Of a stretch of 64,000 nt of DNA, positions 46,155 through 55,640 are shown piece by piece. A program made the position numbers and the translations under genes. This stretch comes from Deltaproteobacteria bacterium (GTDB taxonomy: Bacteria > Desulfobacterota > Binatia > Binatales > Binataceae). The stretch covers positions 1-64,000 of the forward strand of contig JAJZAI010000001.1 of NCBI GenBank assembly GCA_021799495.1, read 5' to 3'. The notes beneath the pieces were generated by a model that did no database searches, had not been told where the DNA came from, and was given only the letters and a program-made list of their open reading frames with translations. Position 1 is the stretch's first letter. Every line of letters starts with the position of its first letter.

Positions 46155-47347
46155 GAGTACTCTACGTCACGCCATTCTTTTCACCGGCCGCCTATTATGG
46201 CGAAGCGGTTGAAAACGCCTACCGCCTGAGCCTTGGATGCGCGCGTTTGGGATGCGGTGTGCGGGTGCTCACCACCGACGCCGACGGTCCGCGCCGAACG
46301 GCGCCGGTCGAGACCGGCAAGCCAATTCTGATCGACGCCGGCTTCGAAGCGATTTATGCGCATCGAATTTTATTTGGCGCGTTCGCGCCGAGCCTGCCGT
46401 TACGCTTGCTGATGGAAGTGCGCCGGGCCGAGGTGGTGCACCTTATTGGACTGAACGTAGCGACGGCCCTGCCGGCGCTTATCGCCTGCAGAATCTTCGA
46501 TCGGCCGCTCGTGTGGTCGCCCGCCGGAGCGCTGAATCTCTGGCGTGGCGACCGCAGCGGATTGGGCGGTCCGACCCGGCTGGAACGGATGCTGGCGCCA
46601 CGGCGCGTCGTGATGCACGCCGCGTCGGCAGGCGAAAGGGACATGTGTGCGGCGCGAATTCCCGCCGTCGCGATCGCGACCGTGCCATACGGCGTGCGCA
46701 TTCCATCGGAATCCAACCGGGAGCCTCGCGAGGGCCGGCTCAGAATTGGCTACGCGGGCCGAATCGAACCGCGCAAGGCGCTGGAGAATCTGATTGGCGC
46801 GGCGGCGCTGCTGCGCGACTCGGGAACCAGCGTCGCGGTGACGATCGCGGGCGAGGGCGGACGCCGCTATCTGCGCCTGCTGCGCAAGCGGATCGAACGC
46901 CTCGGCCTCGGCGGCGAAGTCAGCCTGGTCGAAACGTCGCTGCGCGGCTCCGCGCGCCGCCGTTTCTTCGACCGCATCGATCTTTTCGTCCTGCCCTCGC
47001 ATCAGGAACATTCGGCGACGAGCGTCGCCGAGGCGCTCGCGCGCGGCGTGCCGGTAATCGCCAGCGAGGGAACGCCGTGGAGCGCGCTCAGCGAGCATGG
47101 ATGCGGCCTGTGGGTGAAAAATGCCCCCGAGTCGCTGGCCGGCGCGGTTCAGCGGCTCGCGGCGATGCCGCTGGACGAGATGGGTGCGCGTGGACGCGAC
47201 TGGATTAAGCGGGATTTCGACTGGAAATCGTCCGCGCGCAAAATGTGCGACCTCTACGCCGCGTTAATCTCCCAGCGACCGCTTCCGGATTTCGCCACGG
47301 CCGCCGCCGAAGTCCAATCTCCCCATACGTTAGCGCCGGCTCGCTGA
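46151..47347 (+). CDS. Glycosyltransferase family 4
   Basis: MRVLYVTPFFSPAAYYGEAVENAYRLSLGCARLGCGVRVLTTDADG; LRIGYAGRIEPRKALENLIGAAALL; FVLPSHQEHSATSVAEALARGVPVIASEGTPW; GTG start. Confidence 0.9.
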   Translation: MRVLYVTPFFSPAAYYGEAVENAYRLSLGCARLGCGVRVLTTDADGPRRTAPVETGKPILIDAGFEAIYAHRILFGAFAPSLPLRLLMEVRRAEVVHLIGLNVATALPALIACRIFDRPLVWSPAGALNLWRGDRSGLGGPTRLERMLAPRRVVMHAASAGERDMCAARIPAVAIATVPYGVRIPSESNREPREGRLRIGYAGRIEPRKALENLIGAAALLRDSGTSVAVTIAGEGGRRYLRLLRKRIERLGLGGEVSLVETSLRGSARRRFFDRIDLFVLPSHQEHSATSVAEALARGVPVIASEGTPWSALSEHGCGLWVKNAPESLAGAVQRLAAMPLDEMGARGRDWIKRDFDWKSSARKMCDLYAALISQRPLPDFATAAAEVQSPHTLAPAR

Positions 47348-47433
47348 CGGCGCCGAAGCCGATCGCGCGCCATCCGCGCCTGAATTCGCCAGATTGACGT
47401 TAACCGTCGGTAAATTGATAATTAAAGCAAAAT

Positions 47434-47456
47434 AAAATCTAATTACGCTAGATTTT
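47434..47456. promoter_or_regulatory. Perfect 8-bp inverted repeat in AT-rich intergenic DNA
   Basis: AAAATCTA-attacgc-TAGATTTT. Confidence 0.45.
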
Positions 47457-47565
47457 CGTAAATGAAATCCAAATTGGCCCTTGCTTCATTCGAGATGCAA
47501 GCGCAAAGTAAACGCCGGTCAACCTGCGGTGGTGAGGGGACGCCGGTTGCCGAACCGCTGGCGCC

Positions 47566-49425
47566 ATGTTCATCGTCATAAATCCATCGCTGCGTCCATT
47601 GGTGGCGACGATTATCGCCATGCTGTTGACGATTGTGACGACTCCGCCGCTCAGGCGGATGGCGCTGCGGTTCGGGGTGACGGCGCCGCCGAGCGACGAT
47701 GGACGCCATCCCGAAGCGACGCCGCTGCTGGGCGGCGTGGCGATCATCATCTCGATTCTTTTCGCGCTGGCGGCGGTGCATTCGCTGAACGTGGGGATGC
47801 TGGCGGGCTCGCTTGGCCTGCTGGCGGTCGGCGTGATCGACGACGTCGTGGCCTTTCGCGCGCTGCCGAAACTGCTTTCGCAGATCGCGATCGTCGCGAT
47901 CACGCTCAGGTTCGTAGGGCCATTCCATCTGGCGCCGTGGGGCGGGCTTAACGCTCTCTTAACCGGATTTTTTCTGCTTGCGACAATCAACGCCTTCAAT
48001 TTGATCGACGGTCTCGACGGTTTGGCGACCGGCATCGGAATCGCCGTCGCGGTCGCCAGCGGCGTTATCGCGCTCGTGCACAATCAGGCGCCGCTGGGCT
48101 GCCGCGCGCTCGCCGTCGCGGGCGCCTTGTGCGGTTTTTTGCTGTACAACGCGAGCCCCGCATCGATCTTCATGGGCGACAGCGGCGCCTTGCCGCTCGG
48201 CCTGATTCTGGGCCTGCTCGCCTTGCACTCCGGCGACCTTTCGGGAAATTCGCGGTTGTCGCGCTACGTCGTGCCGATGCTGCTGATGCTGGCGCCGCTG
48301 CTCGACACAGCGATCGTCAGCGTCAGCCGGATGGCCACGGGCAAGCCGATTTCGCGCCGCGGTCTCGACCATTCGCATCACAAGCTGCTCGCGCTCGGCC
48401 TCGCGGAGCCGGCCGCCGTCGGATTGTTCTGGATAGTCACGGCGGCGACTTCGGCGCTCGCGGTCACGGTCGTGATGATTCCGCATGCGCTGCTGTTGGC
48501 GACGCTGCCGATGGTCGCGGGGTTGTTCGGCGTAATCGCCCTCTTCATGGTCGACCTGACTTTCGATCGGACCTCGCCGGGCGTGGCGATCGCCGAGCTG
48601 CGCGGGTTGGCGCGCGTGATTCTGACGTTCAGCTACAAGCGGCGGCTGGCCGAAGCGATGCTCGACCTCGCTTTGATTCCCGCGGCCTATTTCGGCGCGT
48701 TTTTGATTCGGCTCGATTTCCGGGTCAACGACGCCCTGATGGCCAGCCTGCTCGCATGCGTGCCGTGGGTTTTGGCCGTTACCTACGCCGCCTTCATGGT
48801 CTCCGGCGTTTACCGGGGAATCTGGCGCTATGCGAGCGTCTCGGACCTGCTGCGGCTTGCGATTGGCGCGATGCTGGCGGGCGCTTTTCTGGTTTTGCTC
48901 TCGATGATTGTCCGCATCGAGCTGTCCGGATCGATCGCGGTGCTGTACGTGATTTTGCTCGCGAATTTTCTCGTCGCCAGCCGTTTTTCGTTTCGCGCCC
49001 TGCGCCGCGGAATCGCGTTGCTCGCGGTCGCCGACGAGCGGGTGCTGATCGTCGGTGCCGACGAGCTGGCCGAGGCCGCCGCGCGTTATCTGGCGGTCGC
49101 CCGCGGCCGCCGCGCCAAGATCGTCGGCTTCGTCGACGACGACGCGATGAAACTCGGCAAGCTCGTGCATGGGCGGCAGGTGATGGGCTCGCTCGCGGAT
49201 CTTGAGCGGATTTTGCTCGCGACGAATTTCAACGAGCTATTGGTCGCGATGGATTCCCTGCCGCGCGAAATGACTCTATCGCTCTGGGAATTCGCCAATC
49301 GTCATCATCTTTCGGTCAGGCGGTTTTCTATTCGGCTGAATGATATTGGCCCGCCCGGCGAGAGCGGCGCGCTGCCGGCCGCGGGCGCGAATCGCGGCGC
49401 CGCCGGCGGACAAGTTGTCGCTTGA
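47566..49425 (+). CDS. Fused WecA/MraY-type glycosyl-1-phosphate transferase plus CapD-like N-terminal (TM and Rossmann) domain
   Basis: WecA-like: ATPLLGGVAII, GVIDDVVAF, NAFNLIDGLDGLATGI, FMGDSGALPLG, GLDHSHHKL; then RRLAEAMLDLALIPAAYFGAFLIRLDF...VSGVYRGIWRYASVSDLLRLA...VLIVGADELAEAAARYLAV...IVGFVDDDAMKLGKLVHGRQVMGSLADLERIL. Confidence 0.9.
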   Translation: MFIVINPSLRPLVATIIAMLLTIVTTPPLRRMALRFGVTAPPSDDGRHPEATPLLGGVAIIISILFALAAVHSLNVGMLAGSLGLLAVGVIDDVVAFRALPKLLSQIAIVAITLRFVGPFHLAPWGGLNALLTGFFLLATINAFNLIDGLDGLATGIGIAVAVASGVIALVHNQAPLGCRALAVAGALCGFLLYNASPASIFMGDSGALPLGLILGLLALHSGDLSGNSRLSRYVVPMLLMLAPLLDTAIVSVSRMATGKPISRRGLDHSHHKLLALGLAEPAAVGLFWIVTAATSALAVTVVMIPHALLLATLPMVAGLFGVIALFMVDLTFDRTSPGVAIAELRGLARVILTFSYKRRLAEAMLDLALIPAAYFGAFLIRLDFRVNDALMASLLACVPWVLAVTYAAFMVSGVYRGIWRYASVSDLLRLAIGAMLAGAFLVLLSMIVRIELSGSIAVLYVILLANFLVASRFSFRALRRGIALLAVADERVLIVGADELAEAAARYLAVARGRRAKIVGFVDDDAMKLGKLVHGRQVMGSLADLERILLATNFNELLVAMDSLPREMTLSLWEFANRHHLSVRRFSIRLNDIGPPGESGALPAAGANRGAAGGQVVA

Positions 49426-49504
49426 TCCCGGCCAACTGGCTACATTTCCGGTAATCCGACCGCGCTCCTGCGATCCGATAGTCTATCCGGAAAGAGGAAA
49501 AGTT

Positions 49505-49867
49505 ATGTCTCGATCACGCGAACCAGTAAAAATCGTTCCGAAAGGCTGGGGCCGCGAAGTATGGATTGCGAACAACGATCTCTATTGCGGAAAAATTCTT
49601 GAAATCCGCAAGGGAAAGATGTGCTCGCTCCACTTTCACAAAATCAAAACCGAATCCTTTTTCCTGCGCTCCGGAAAATTGAAAGTGCGGGTGAAAGATT
49701 CGGCCGAGGCGCCGGCGATCGAAGAGTTCGTGCTCGAAGCCGGCCAATGCATGGATATACCGATCGGGCTCGTCCATCAGATGGAGGCGATCGAAGACGC
49801 CGAACTCTACGAATTCTCGACCCAGCACTTCGAGAGCGATTCGTTCCGGCTGGTCAAAGGCGATTGA
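49505..49867 (+). CDS. Cupin-domain protein
   Basis: VPKGWGREVWIANNDLYCGKILEIRKGKMCSLHFHKIKTESFFLRSGKLKVRV; start ATG 49505 within the longer track ORF. Confidence 0.88.
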   Translation: MSRSREPVKIVPKGWGREVWIANNDLYCGKILEIRKGKMCSLHFHKIKTESFFLRSGKLKVRVKDSAEAPAIEEFVLEAGQCMDIPIGLVHQMEAIEDAELYEFSTQHFESDSFRLVKGD

Positions 49868-49962
49868 CGAACCCTCGCCCGCGCGCGCCGCTTGCGGCAT
49901 GATATGACGAATCGCGCGGCGCGCCGGCTCGGCCGAAATATCCGCGCCGAAAAGATTATTTG

Positions 49963-50976
49963 ATGCCGAAAGTCGCGTTGATAACCGGGGTCACCGGCCA
50001 GGACGGTTCGTATCTGGCCGAATTCCTGCTCAACAAAGGTTACGAAGTCCACGGCGTGGTGCGGCGCAGTTCCAGCTTCGCCACCGGCCGCATCGACCAT
50101 CTTCATCACGGCGCCGCCGCCGGCAAATCGCCGCTGCAACTCCATTACGGCGACCTCGGCGACGGCACGGGCCTGCGCCGCATCATCGAGCAGGTACTAC
50201 CTGACGAAGTTTACAATCTGGCGGCGCAATCGCACGTGCGCATCTCCTTCGACCAGCCGGAATATACAGCCGACGTGGTCGGGCTCGGCACGCTGCGCCT
50301 GCTCGAAGCGGTGCGCGACCACAATCAGCGTCACGGCCGCAAGATTCGCTTCTATCAGGCCGGGTCGTCGGAGATGTTCGGCGAGGTCGCGGAGATTCCG
50401 CAGCGCGAGACCACGCCGTTCCATCCGCGCAGCCCGTATGCCTGCGCCAAGTGCTACGCGCACTGGCAGACGGTGAATTACCGCGAGGCTTACGGCCTGT
50501 TCGCCTGCAACGGCATCCTCTTCAATCACGAATCGCCGCGCCGCGGCGAGAATTTCGTCACGCGCAAAATCACGCGCAGCGCCACGCGGATCAAGCTCGG
50601 GCTGCAGGACAAACTTACGCTCGGCAACCTCGACGCGCGGCGCGACTGGGGCTTCGCGGGCGATTACGTCGAGGCGATGTGGCTGATGCTCCAGCAGGAC
50701 GGGCCCGGCGATTTCGTCGTCTCAACCGGCGAAACCCATTCGGTGCGCGAATTCCTGGATTTGACCTTCGCCCGCCTCGGCCTCGATCCGGCGCGGCATG
50801 TCGAGTTCGATCCGCGCTTCATGCGGCCCGCCGAAGTGGACATCCTGATCGGCGACAGCGGCAAGGCGAAACGCATCCTCGGATGGGAGCCGAAGATCCG
50901 CTTCCGCCAGTTGGTCGAGATGATGGTTGACGCTGATCTTGAACTGGCCGAACGCGAAAAACGCAGCCTCGGCTGA
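49963..50976 (+). CDS. gmd: GDP-mannose 4,6-dehydratase
   Basis: [106 protein letters not shown]. Confidence 0.96.
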   Translation: MPKVALITGVTGQDGSYLAEFLLNKGYEVHGVVRRSSSFATGRIDHLHHGAAAGKSPLQLHYGDLGDGTGLRRIIEQVLPDEVYNLAAQSHVRISFDQPEYTADVVGLGTLRLLEAVRDHNQRHGRKIRFYQAGSSEMFGEVAEIPQRETTPFHPRSPYACAKCYAHWQTVNYREAYGLFACNGILFNHESPRRGENFVTRKITRSATRIKLGLQDKLTLGNLDARRDWGFAGDYVEAMWLMLQQDGPGDFVVSTGETHSVREFLDLTFARLGLDPARHVEFDPRFMRPAEVDILIGDSGKAKRILGWEPKIRFRQLVEMMVDADLELAEREKRSLG

Positions 50977-50982
50977 CGATAG

Positions 50983-51597
50983 TCAGCGGCGCAGGCCCAT
51001 CGCGTCGAGCTTGCGCACCAGCCACTCCATCCGGTCGTAACCCCAGAACAATTCGCCGTCGATTACGAAGGTCGGCACGCCGAAGACGTGATCGCGATCG
51101 GCCTCGGCGAAACAGGCTTTAAGGCGCGGCTTGGCTTCCAACTCCTCGTTGCCGACGTATCGTTCAAAAGGCCCGGAATCCGCGCCGGCCTCGCGCAGAA
51201 TCGCCGCCAGCGCCGCCGGATCTTCGACTTCCAGCTCGCGCTTCCAGAAACGCTCGAACACGCGCCCGGAATAGGGATGAAACAGCCCCTGATCCTCCGC
51301 GACCATCCCGCCGTAAAAGGCGAAACGCGCGCTGTATATTTTTTTCGGCGGCAGAATAGTCAATCCGCGTTCGGCCGCGAAACGCCGCACGTCGAGATAG
51401 AGATAGCGGACTTTCAATTGATCGCGCCGGGTGCGCTCGGCCGTATCGCCATAGACGCGCCGGATATTCACGCCGTGGGGAATAAAGCGCACGCGTACAC
51501 GATGACTGTTTTCGAGCGCGCGCGCCGGTTCGTACGCCAGATAGGTGAACGGACTGGTGTAGGCGAAATAAAATTTCAGTTCGACCGGATTATCCAT
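50983..51597 (-). CDS. DsbA-family / 2-hydroxychromene-2-carboxylate isomerase-like protein
   Basis: VELKFYFAYTSPFTYLAYEPARAL; HVFGVPTFVIDGELFWGYDRMEWL. Confidence 0.9.
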   Translation of the reverse strand: MDNPVELKFYFAYTSPFTYLAYEPARALENSHRVRVRFIPHGVNIRRVYGDTAERTRRDQLKVRYLYLDVRRFAAERGLTILPPKKIYSARFAFYGGMVAEDQGLFHPYSGRVFERFWKRELEVEDPAALAAILREAGADSGPFERYVGNEELEAKPRLKACFAEADRDHVFGVPTFVIDGELFWGYDRMEWLVRKLDAMGLRR

Positions 51598-51613
51598 TAC
51601 AAAAATACGGCGC

Positions 51614-52459
51614 CTAGCCGGTATATTTCTTCGCCAGCGCCTCGTAGGCGGGCACGCCCAGCAATTCGATCAGCTCGCCGAACAGATGGCCGGTGATTGG
51701 CAGGTCGAGCGAGCCGGTTCGCTTCAACTCGCGCATCGCCTCGCGAAAACGGACGAACGCGGCCATCAGGGTGCCCGTATGAATCGTCACCTTGAAGCCG
51801 AATTTCGCCAGATCGGGAACCGGCAACAGGCCGCCGTTGTAGAGCAGCGGCAGATCGCCGAGTTCGGCGGCGTAGCGCTTGATATCTTCGACCGTGCGGA
51901 TGCCGTCAACGAAAACCAGATCGGCGCCGGCCTCCCGATAAGCGCGGGCGCGGCGCGCCACGTCTTCCCATCCGTTGACGGCCAGCGCGTCGGTGCGGGC
52001 GATAATGACGAAATTGGGATCGCGGCGCGCGTCGCAGGCGGCGCGCACCTTCGGAACCATCTGGTCCATCGGGATGACCTGCTTGCCCGCCAGGAAACCG
52101 CATCGCTTGGGCCAGACCTGATCCTCGATATGCAGCGCCGCGGCGCCCGCCTCCTCGTACTCGCGCACCGTCCGCCAGACGTTAACGGGATTGCCGTAGC
52201 CGGTGTCGGCGTCGCAGATCAGCGGCGCGTTGACGGCATGGGCGATGGCGCGGACGTTCTGGACCATCTCGGACATCGTAAGCAGTCCGAGGTCGGGCAG
52301 ACCGCGCGCGGCGGCCGTGCCGAATCCGGTCATGTAAACCGCCTCGAAGCCCGCCTGTTCGGCGATTTTCGCCTGCAGGCCGTCATAAACGAACGGCGCC
52401 ACGAGCATCTCGGGGCCGGACAAAAGCTGGCGCAAACGCGCGGTCGTTTCGGTGCTCAT
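51614..52459 (-). CDS. Isocitrate lyase / PEP mutase family protein
   Basis: VAPFVYDGLQAKIAEQAGFEAVYMTGFGTAAARGLPDLGLLTMSEM; DADTGYGNPVNVWRTVREYEEAGAAALHIEDQVWPKRCGFLAGKQV. Confidence 0.93.
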   Translation of the reverse strand: MSTETTARLRQLLSGPEMLVAPFVYDGLQAKIAEQAGFEAVYMTGFGTAAARGLPDLGLLTMSEMVQNVRAIAHAVNAPLICDADTGYGNPVNVWRTVREYEEAGAAALHIEDQVWPKRCGFLAGKQVIPMDQMVPKVRAACDARRDPNFVIIARTDALAVNGWEDVARRARAYREAGADLVFVDGIRTVEDIKRYAAELGDLPLLYNGGLLPVPDLAKFGFKVTIHTGTLMAAFVRFREAMRELKRTGSLDLPITGHLFGELIELLGVPAYEALAKKYTG

Positions 52460-52596
52460 CGCTGCGGCCTTCCCATCCGAATTGCGCAAGCGGCGCGCAG
52501 GCGCGAGCCGCCGATCACGCAAGCACGGTAGGTCGCCCGCGCCGGAACTGTCAAATATCATTTCGGCGGCGCGAATCGCCGCCGCGCCGGATTGGG

Positions 52597-53067
52597 TTAT
52601 TTGGTTTGGGCGGGAACGCCGCCGGACGGCTTGACCGTATTGGCCGGCTTAACTGTATTGGCCGACGCCTTCGCCGGTGCGGCGCCATTGGCGCCCGGAA
52701 CACGCACGGCCAGGAACTCGAGCGCCTGTCCGAGGTCGAGCTCCGCGTATTTGGGATTCGCATAGAGCGAGTCGAGCTGCTTGACGGCGGCGTCGGACGT
52801 GAGTCCGCCGTCGGAAAGCTCGCGATCGATCTGACCCAGGATTTTGTTGGCGCCGCGCCAGTGAAAAATGTCCGCGGCGATTTTCAGATCGTCGAGCTTG
52901 CCGACGCTGACGTTCATCGCGTCACGATAGCCCGCCACATAACTGACCTTGGCCGGAGCGCTGAGTTGCCGCCAAAAAGCTCCGTTGTGTTCCGCCGCGG
53001 TCGCCGCCAGCCCAGCCCCGCCGATCGCGAGCGCTCCCGCGACCACCCCCGCTATGAATTGCTTCAT
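52597..53067 (-). CDS. Exported hypothetical protein
   Basis: MKQFIAGVVAGALAIGGAGLAATAAEHNGAFWRQLSAPAKVSYVAGYRDAM...; signal peptide, C-terminal NTVKPANTVKP. Confidence 0.7.
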   Translation of the reverse strand: MKQFIAGVVAGALAIGGAGLAATAAEHNGAFWRQLSAPAKVSYVAGYRDAMNVSVGKLDDLKIAADIFHWRGANKILGQIDRELSDGGLTSDAAVKQLDSLYANPKYAELDLGQALEFLAVRVPGANGAAPAKASANTVKPANTVKPSGGVPAQTK

Positions 53068-53238
53068 CTGATGCGCCCCTCCGAGGCGTCGTCGTCGCCA
53101 ACCAGCTTGTTTATCAGAACTGAAGATACCGCGAAATATGCCCCGGCAAACGATGCCAAGACGCGGCATGGCGCAGCCAGCCCCGATGGCGCAACCCGAG
53201 CGCAAACGCGATAACATGGACGAACGCAGCGGCCGGTC

Positions 53239-54354
53239 ATGTCGATTTACGAGCAAGTTCTGGGATTTATCGAAGCGCCTGAGGCCGAATCGTTCGAGTC
53301 GCTTGCTCTGGACGTTTTTCGCTTTCAATTCGCCAACGTCGCCGTTTATCGCGCCTATTGCCAAAGCCGCGGCGCCAGTCCGGAAAATGTGCGCACGCTC
53401 GCCGCCATCCCGTATGCGAGCACGCTCGCCTTCAAATATGCGGAGGTCGCGAACGCAACGCATGACGCCGCCGCCGGCCTGACCTTCCTGACGAGCGGAA
53501 CGACCAAAGGTTTCGCCGAACGGGGCCGTCATCGCGTGCCCAAACCCGGAATCTACCGCGCGGCCGCGATCGCGCATCTGCGGCGGATGCTCTTTCCTGA
53601 CGGCGCCCGCCTCGCGATGCTGGCGATGCATCCGACCGCCGAGCGGATGCCGGAATCGTCGCTTTCGCGCATGATCAGCTGGTGCATCGAGGAATTCGGC
53701 GTTGGCGCGGTCGCATGCGTCGCGACGCGGCAAGGGGTAGATGCCGCGGGCGCCGCGGCTTTTCTGGCCGAAACGGCCGCGCGCCGCGAACCAGTATGCG
53801 TCCTCGGCACGACGGCGTCATTCGCGGCGCTGTTCGAGCATCTGCGCGCGAGCGGGTCGCCGATGCGGCTGGCGGCGGGATCGCGAATCATGGACACGGG
53901 CGGCGCCAAGGGACAGGCGGCGCCGCTCAGCGCCGCGGCCGTCGTCCACGCGGCGGGCGCACTGCTCGGCGTGGCGCCCGCGCTCGCGATCAACGAATAC
54001 GGGATGACTGAATTGTGCTCGCAGCTTTACGATGCGACGCCGTTCAATTGCCCCGGCGCGGCGGGAACGCCCGGCGCGCGGATGAAACTCGCGCCGCCGT
54101 GGCTCAAGCCGGTCGCGCTCGATCCGGTAACGATGCGCCCGATGGCGGCGGGCGCGGTGGGAATGCTCGCGTTTTTCGATCTGGCCAATGCCGGTTCGAT
54201 TTCGGCGCTGATGACCGAAGATTTCGGCGTCGTGCGCGGCGATGCGGTCGCGATTCTGGGCCGCGCGGCGGCCGGCGAAGCGCGCGGCTGCGCGCTCGCG
54301 ATCGATGAATTCGCGGAACGGGAACTCGCGCGCGTAACGGCGAATCGGCAATGA
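53239..54354 (+). CDS. LuxE/PaaK-family acyl-protein synthetase
   Basis: LDVFRFQFANVAVYRAYCQSRGASPENVRTLAAIPYASTLAFKYAEV; AAGLTFLTSGTTKG; INEYGMTELCSQLYD; start of a three-gene overlapping operon. Confidence 0.88.
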   Translation: MSIYEQVLGFIEAPEAESFESLALDVFRFQFANVAVYRAYCQSRGASPENVRTLAAIPYASTLAFKYAEVANATHDAAAGLTFLTSGTTKGFAERGRHRVPKPGIYRAAAIAHLRRMLFPDGARLAMLAMHPTAERMPESSLSRMISWCIEEFGVGAVACVATRQGVDAAGAAAFLAETAARREPVCVLGTTASFAALFEHLRASGSPMRLAAGSRIMDTGGAKGQAAPLSAAAVVHAAGALLGVAPALAINEYGMTELCSQLYDATPFNCPGAAGTPGARMKLAPPWLKPVALDPVTMRPMAAGAVGMLAFFDLANAGSISALMTEDFGVVRGDAVAILGRAAAGEARGCALAIDEFAERELARVTANRQ

Positions 54355-55640
54355 ACGGCGCTGAAGAAACTGCGTCAGCCGCGCGGCGCGGCGCGACTCT
54401 CGACGGACGAGATATCGAAGCGCGGGCCGCGGAAGTGCGCGGCGCGCTGAGATCGCCGCTTGCGCCGGCGCGAATCGCCAGTGCGCTCGCGGCGGCGCTC
54501 GACGCATGGCGCGAGCGCGACTTCGCGCCGCGCCGCCGCGCCATCGCCGCGATCGCCCAGGCGCGGGGATGGAGCGAGGCGCTGCTCGACGAATCATTCG
54601 ACGCGCTGTTAGCGCCTTTTGATGCAGAGTCAATCCGCGACTTCGCGCGGACGGCGCCCGCGGCCAACGAATTGGTCGGCGTCGTGATGCCGGGCAATGT
54701 TCCCGGCGCCGGAATGCATGAGGTCGTCGCGGCGCTGCTCTGCGGACGCGGCTTGATCCTCAAGACGGCGAGCGCCGAACCGTTGGCGTTCGCGGCGTTC
54801 GCGGAGACTTTGCGCGAGGCGGACGCGGCCGTTGGCGAACGAATCGCCGTGATGAACTGGAGCCGCGAAAATCATGCGGCGAGCGCGGCGCTCGGACGCG
54901 CATGCGATTGGATCGCCGCTTTCGGCGATGATTTTACGCTTGCCGATCTGAGCCGAATCATATCCGCCGTCAAAACCTCCCGGACTCTGGCCGGCTTTGG
55001 CGCCCGCTACAGCGGCGTGGTCGTCGCCGGGCCGGATTGGACGACCGGCGGCGACGAATTGGCCGGCGCCATCGCGCGCGACGTCGTATTGTTTGAACAG
55101 CAAGGATGCCTTTCGCCTCATCAGGTGATGATTGAAGCGAATGACGCCGCCGCGGCGCGGGATTTTGCGCGGCGGCTCGCCGCGGCGTTGGAACGTCAGG
55201 CGGCGCGGACGCCTCCGCCCTCGCGGTTGGATTTGGAAGCCGCCGCCGCGGTGCGGCGGATGCGTGAGAGCGCGCGCTGGCGGATGCTGGGCGGCGACGC
55301 GGGCGTCGAATTGTTCGAGGGCGGCGGATGGGGCGAGCCGCATCGATGGACCGTCGTTCTTGACGATCGCGCCGAATTCACGCCATCGCCGGGCTTTCGC
55401 GCGCTGACGGTCGCACGCTACGCGAACGATAACGAATTGCACGACCGCTTAAGCCGCTTCTCCGGCCGTTTCGAGGCATTCGCGCTCGCGGCGCCGCCCG
55501 CGCGTTGGAACGGCCCGCACTATATCCTGAAGCGGCTCGGCGCCACTTACATTTGCAAGCCGGGCGCGATGCAATCGCCGCCGCTGGATTGGCGGCATGG
55601 CGGCGGCGTCTTTCTCGAGCGGCTGAGAACTTCGCCATGA
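54351..55640 (+). CDS. LuxC-family acyl-CoA reductase
   Basis: NELVGVVMPGNVPGAGMHEVVAALLCGRGLILKTASAEPLAF; VVLFEQQGCLSPHQVMIE; ATGA overlap with luxE-like gene. Confidence 0.88.
   Translation: MNGAEETASAARRGATLDGRDIEARAAEVRGALRSPLAPARIASALAAALDAWRERDFAPRRRAIAAIAQARGWSEALLDESFDALLAPFDAESIRDFARTAPAANELVGVVMPGNVPGAGMHEVVAALLCGRGLILKTASAEPLAFAAFAETLREADAAVGERIAVMNWSRENHAASAALGRACDWIAAFGDDFTLADLSRIISAVKTSRTLAGFGARYSGVVVAGPDWTTGGDELAGAIARDVVLFEQQGCLSPHQVMIEANDAAAARDFARRLAAALERQAARTPPPSRLDLEAAAAVRRMRESARWRMLGGDAGVELFEGGGWGEPHRWTVVLDDRAEFTPSPGFRALTVARYANDNELHDRLSRFSGRFEAFALAAPPARWNGPHYILKRLGATYICKPGAMQSPPLDWRHGGGVFLERLRTSP

Noticed and set aside
52597-53733. 378-aa minus-strand ORF
   Set aside because: Upstream part is antisense to the LuxE-like gene; true gene likely begins at MKQFIAGV (53067).
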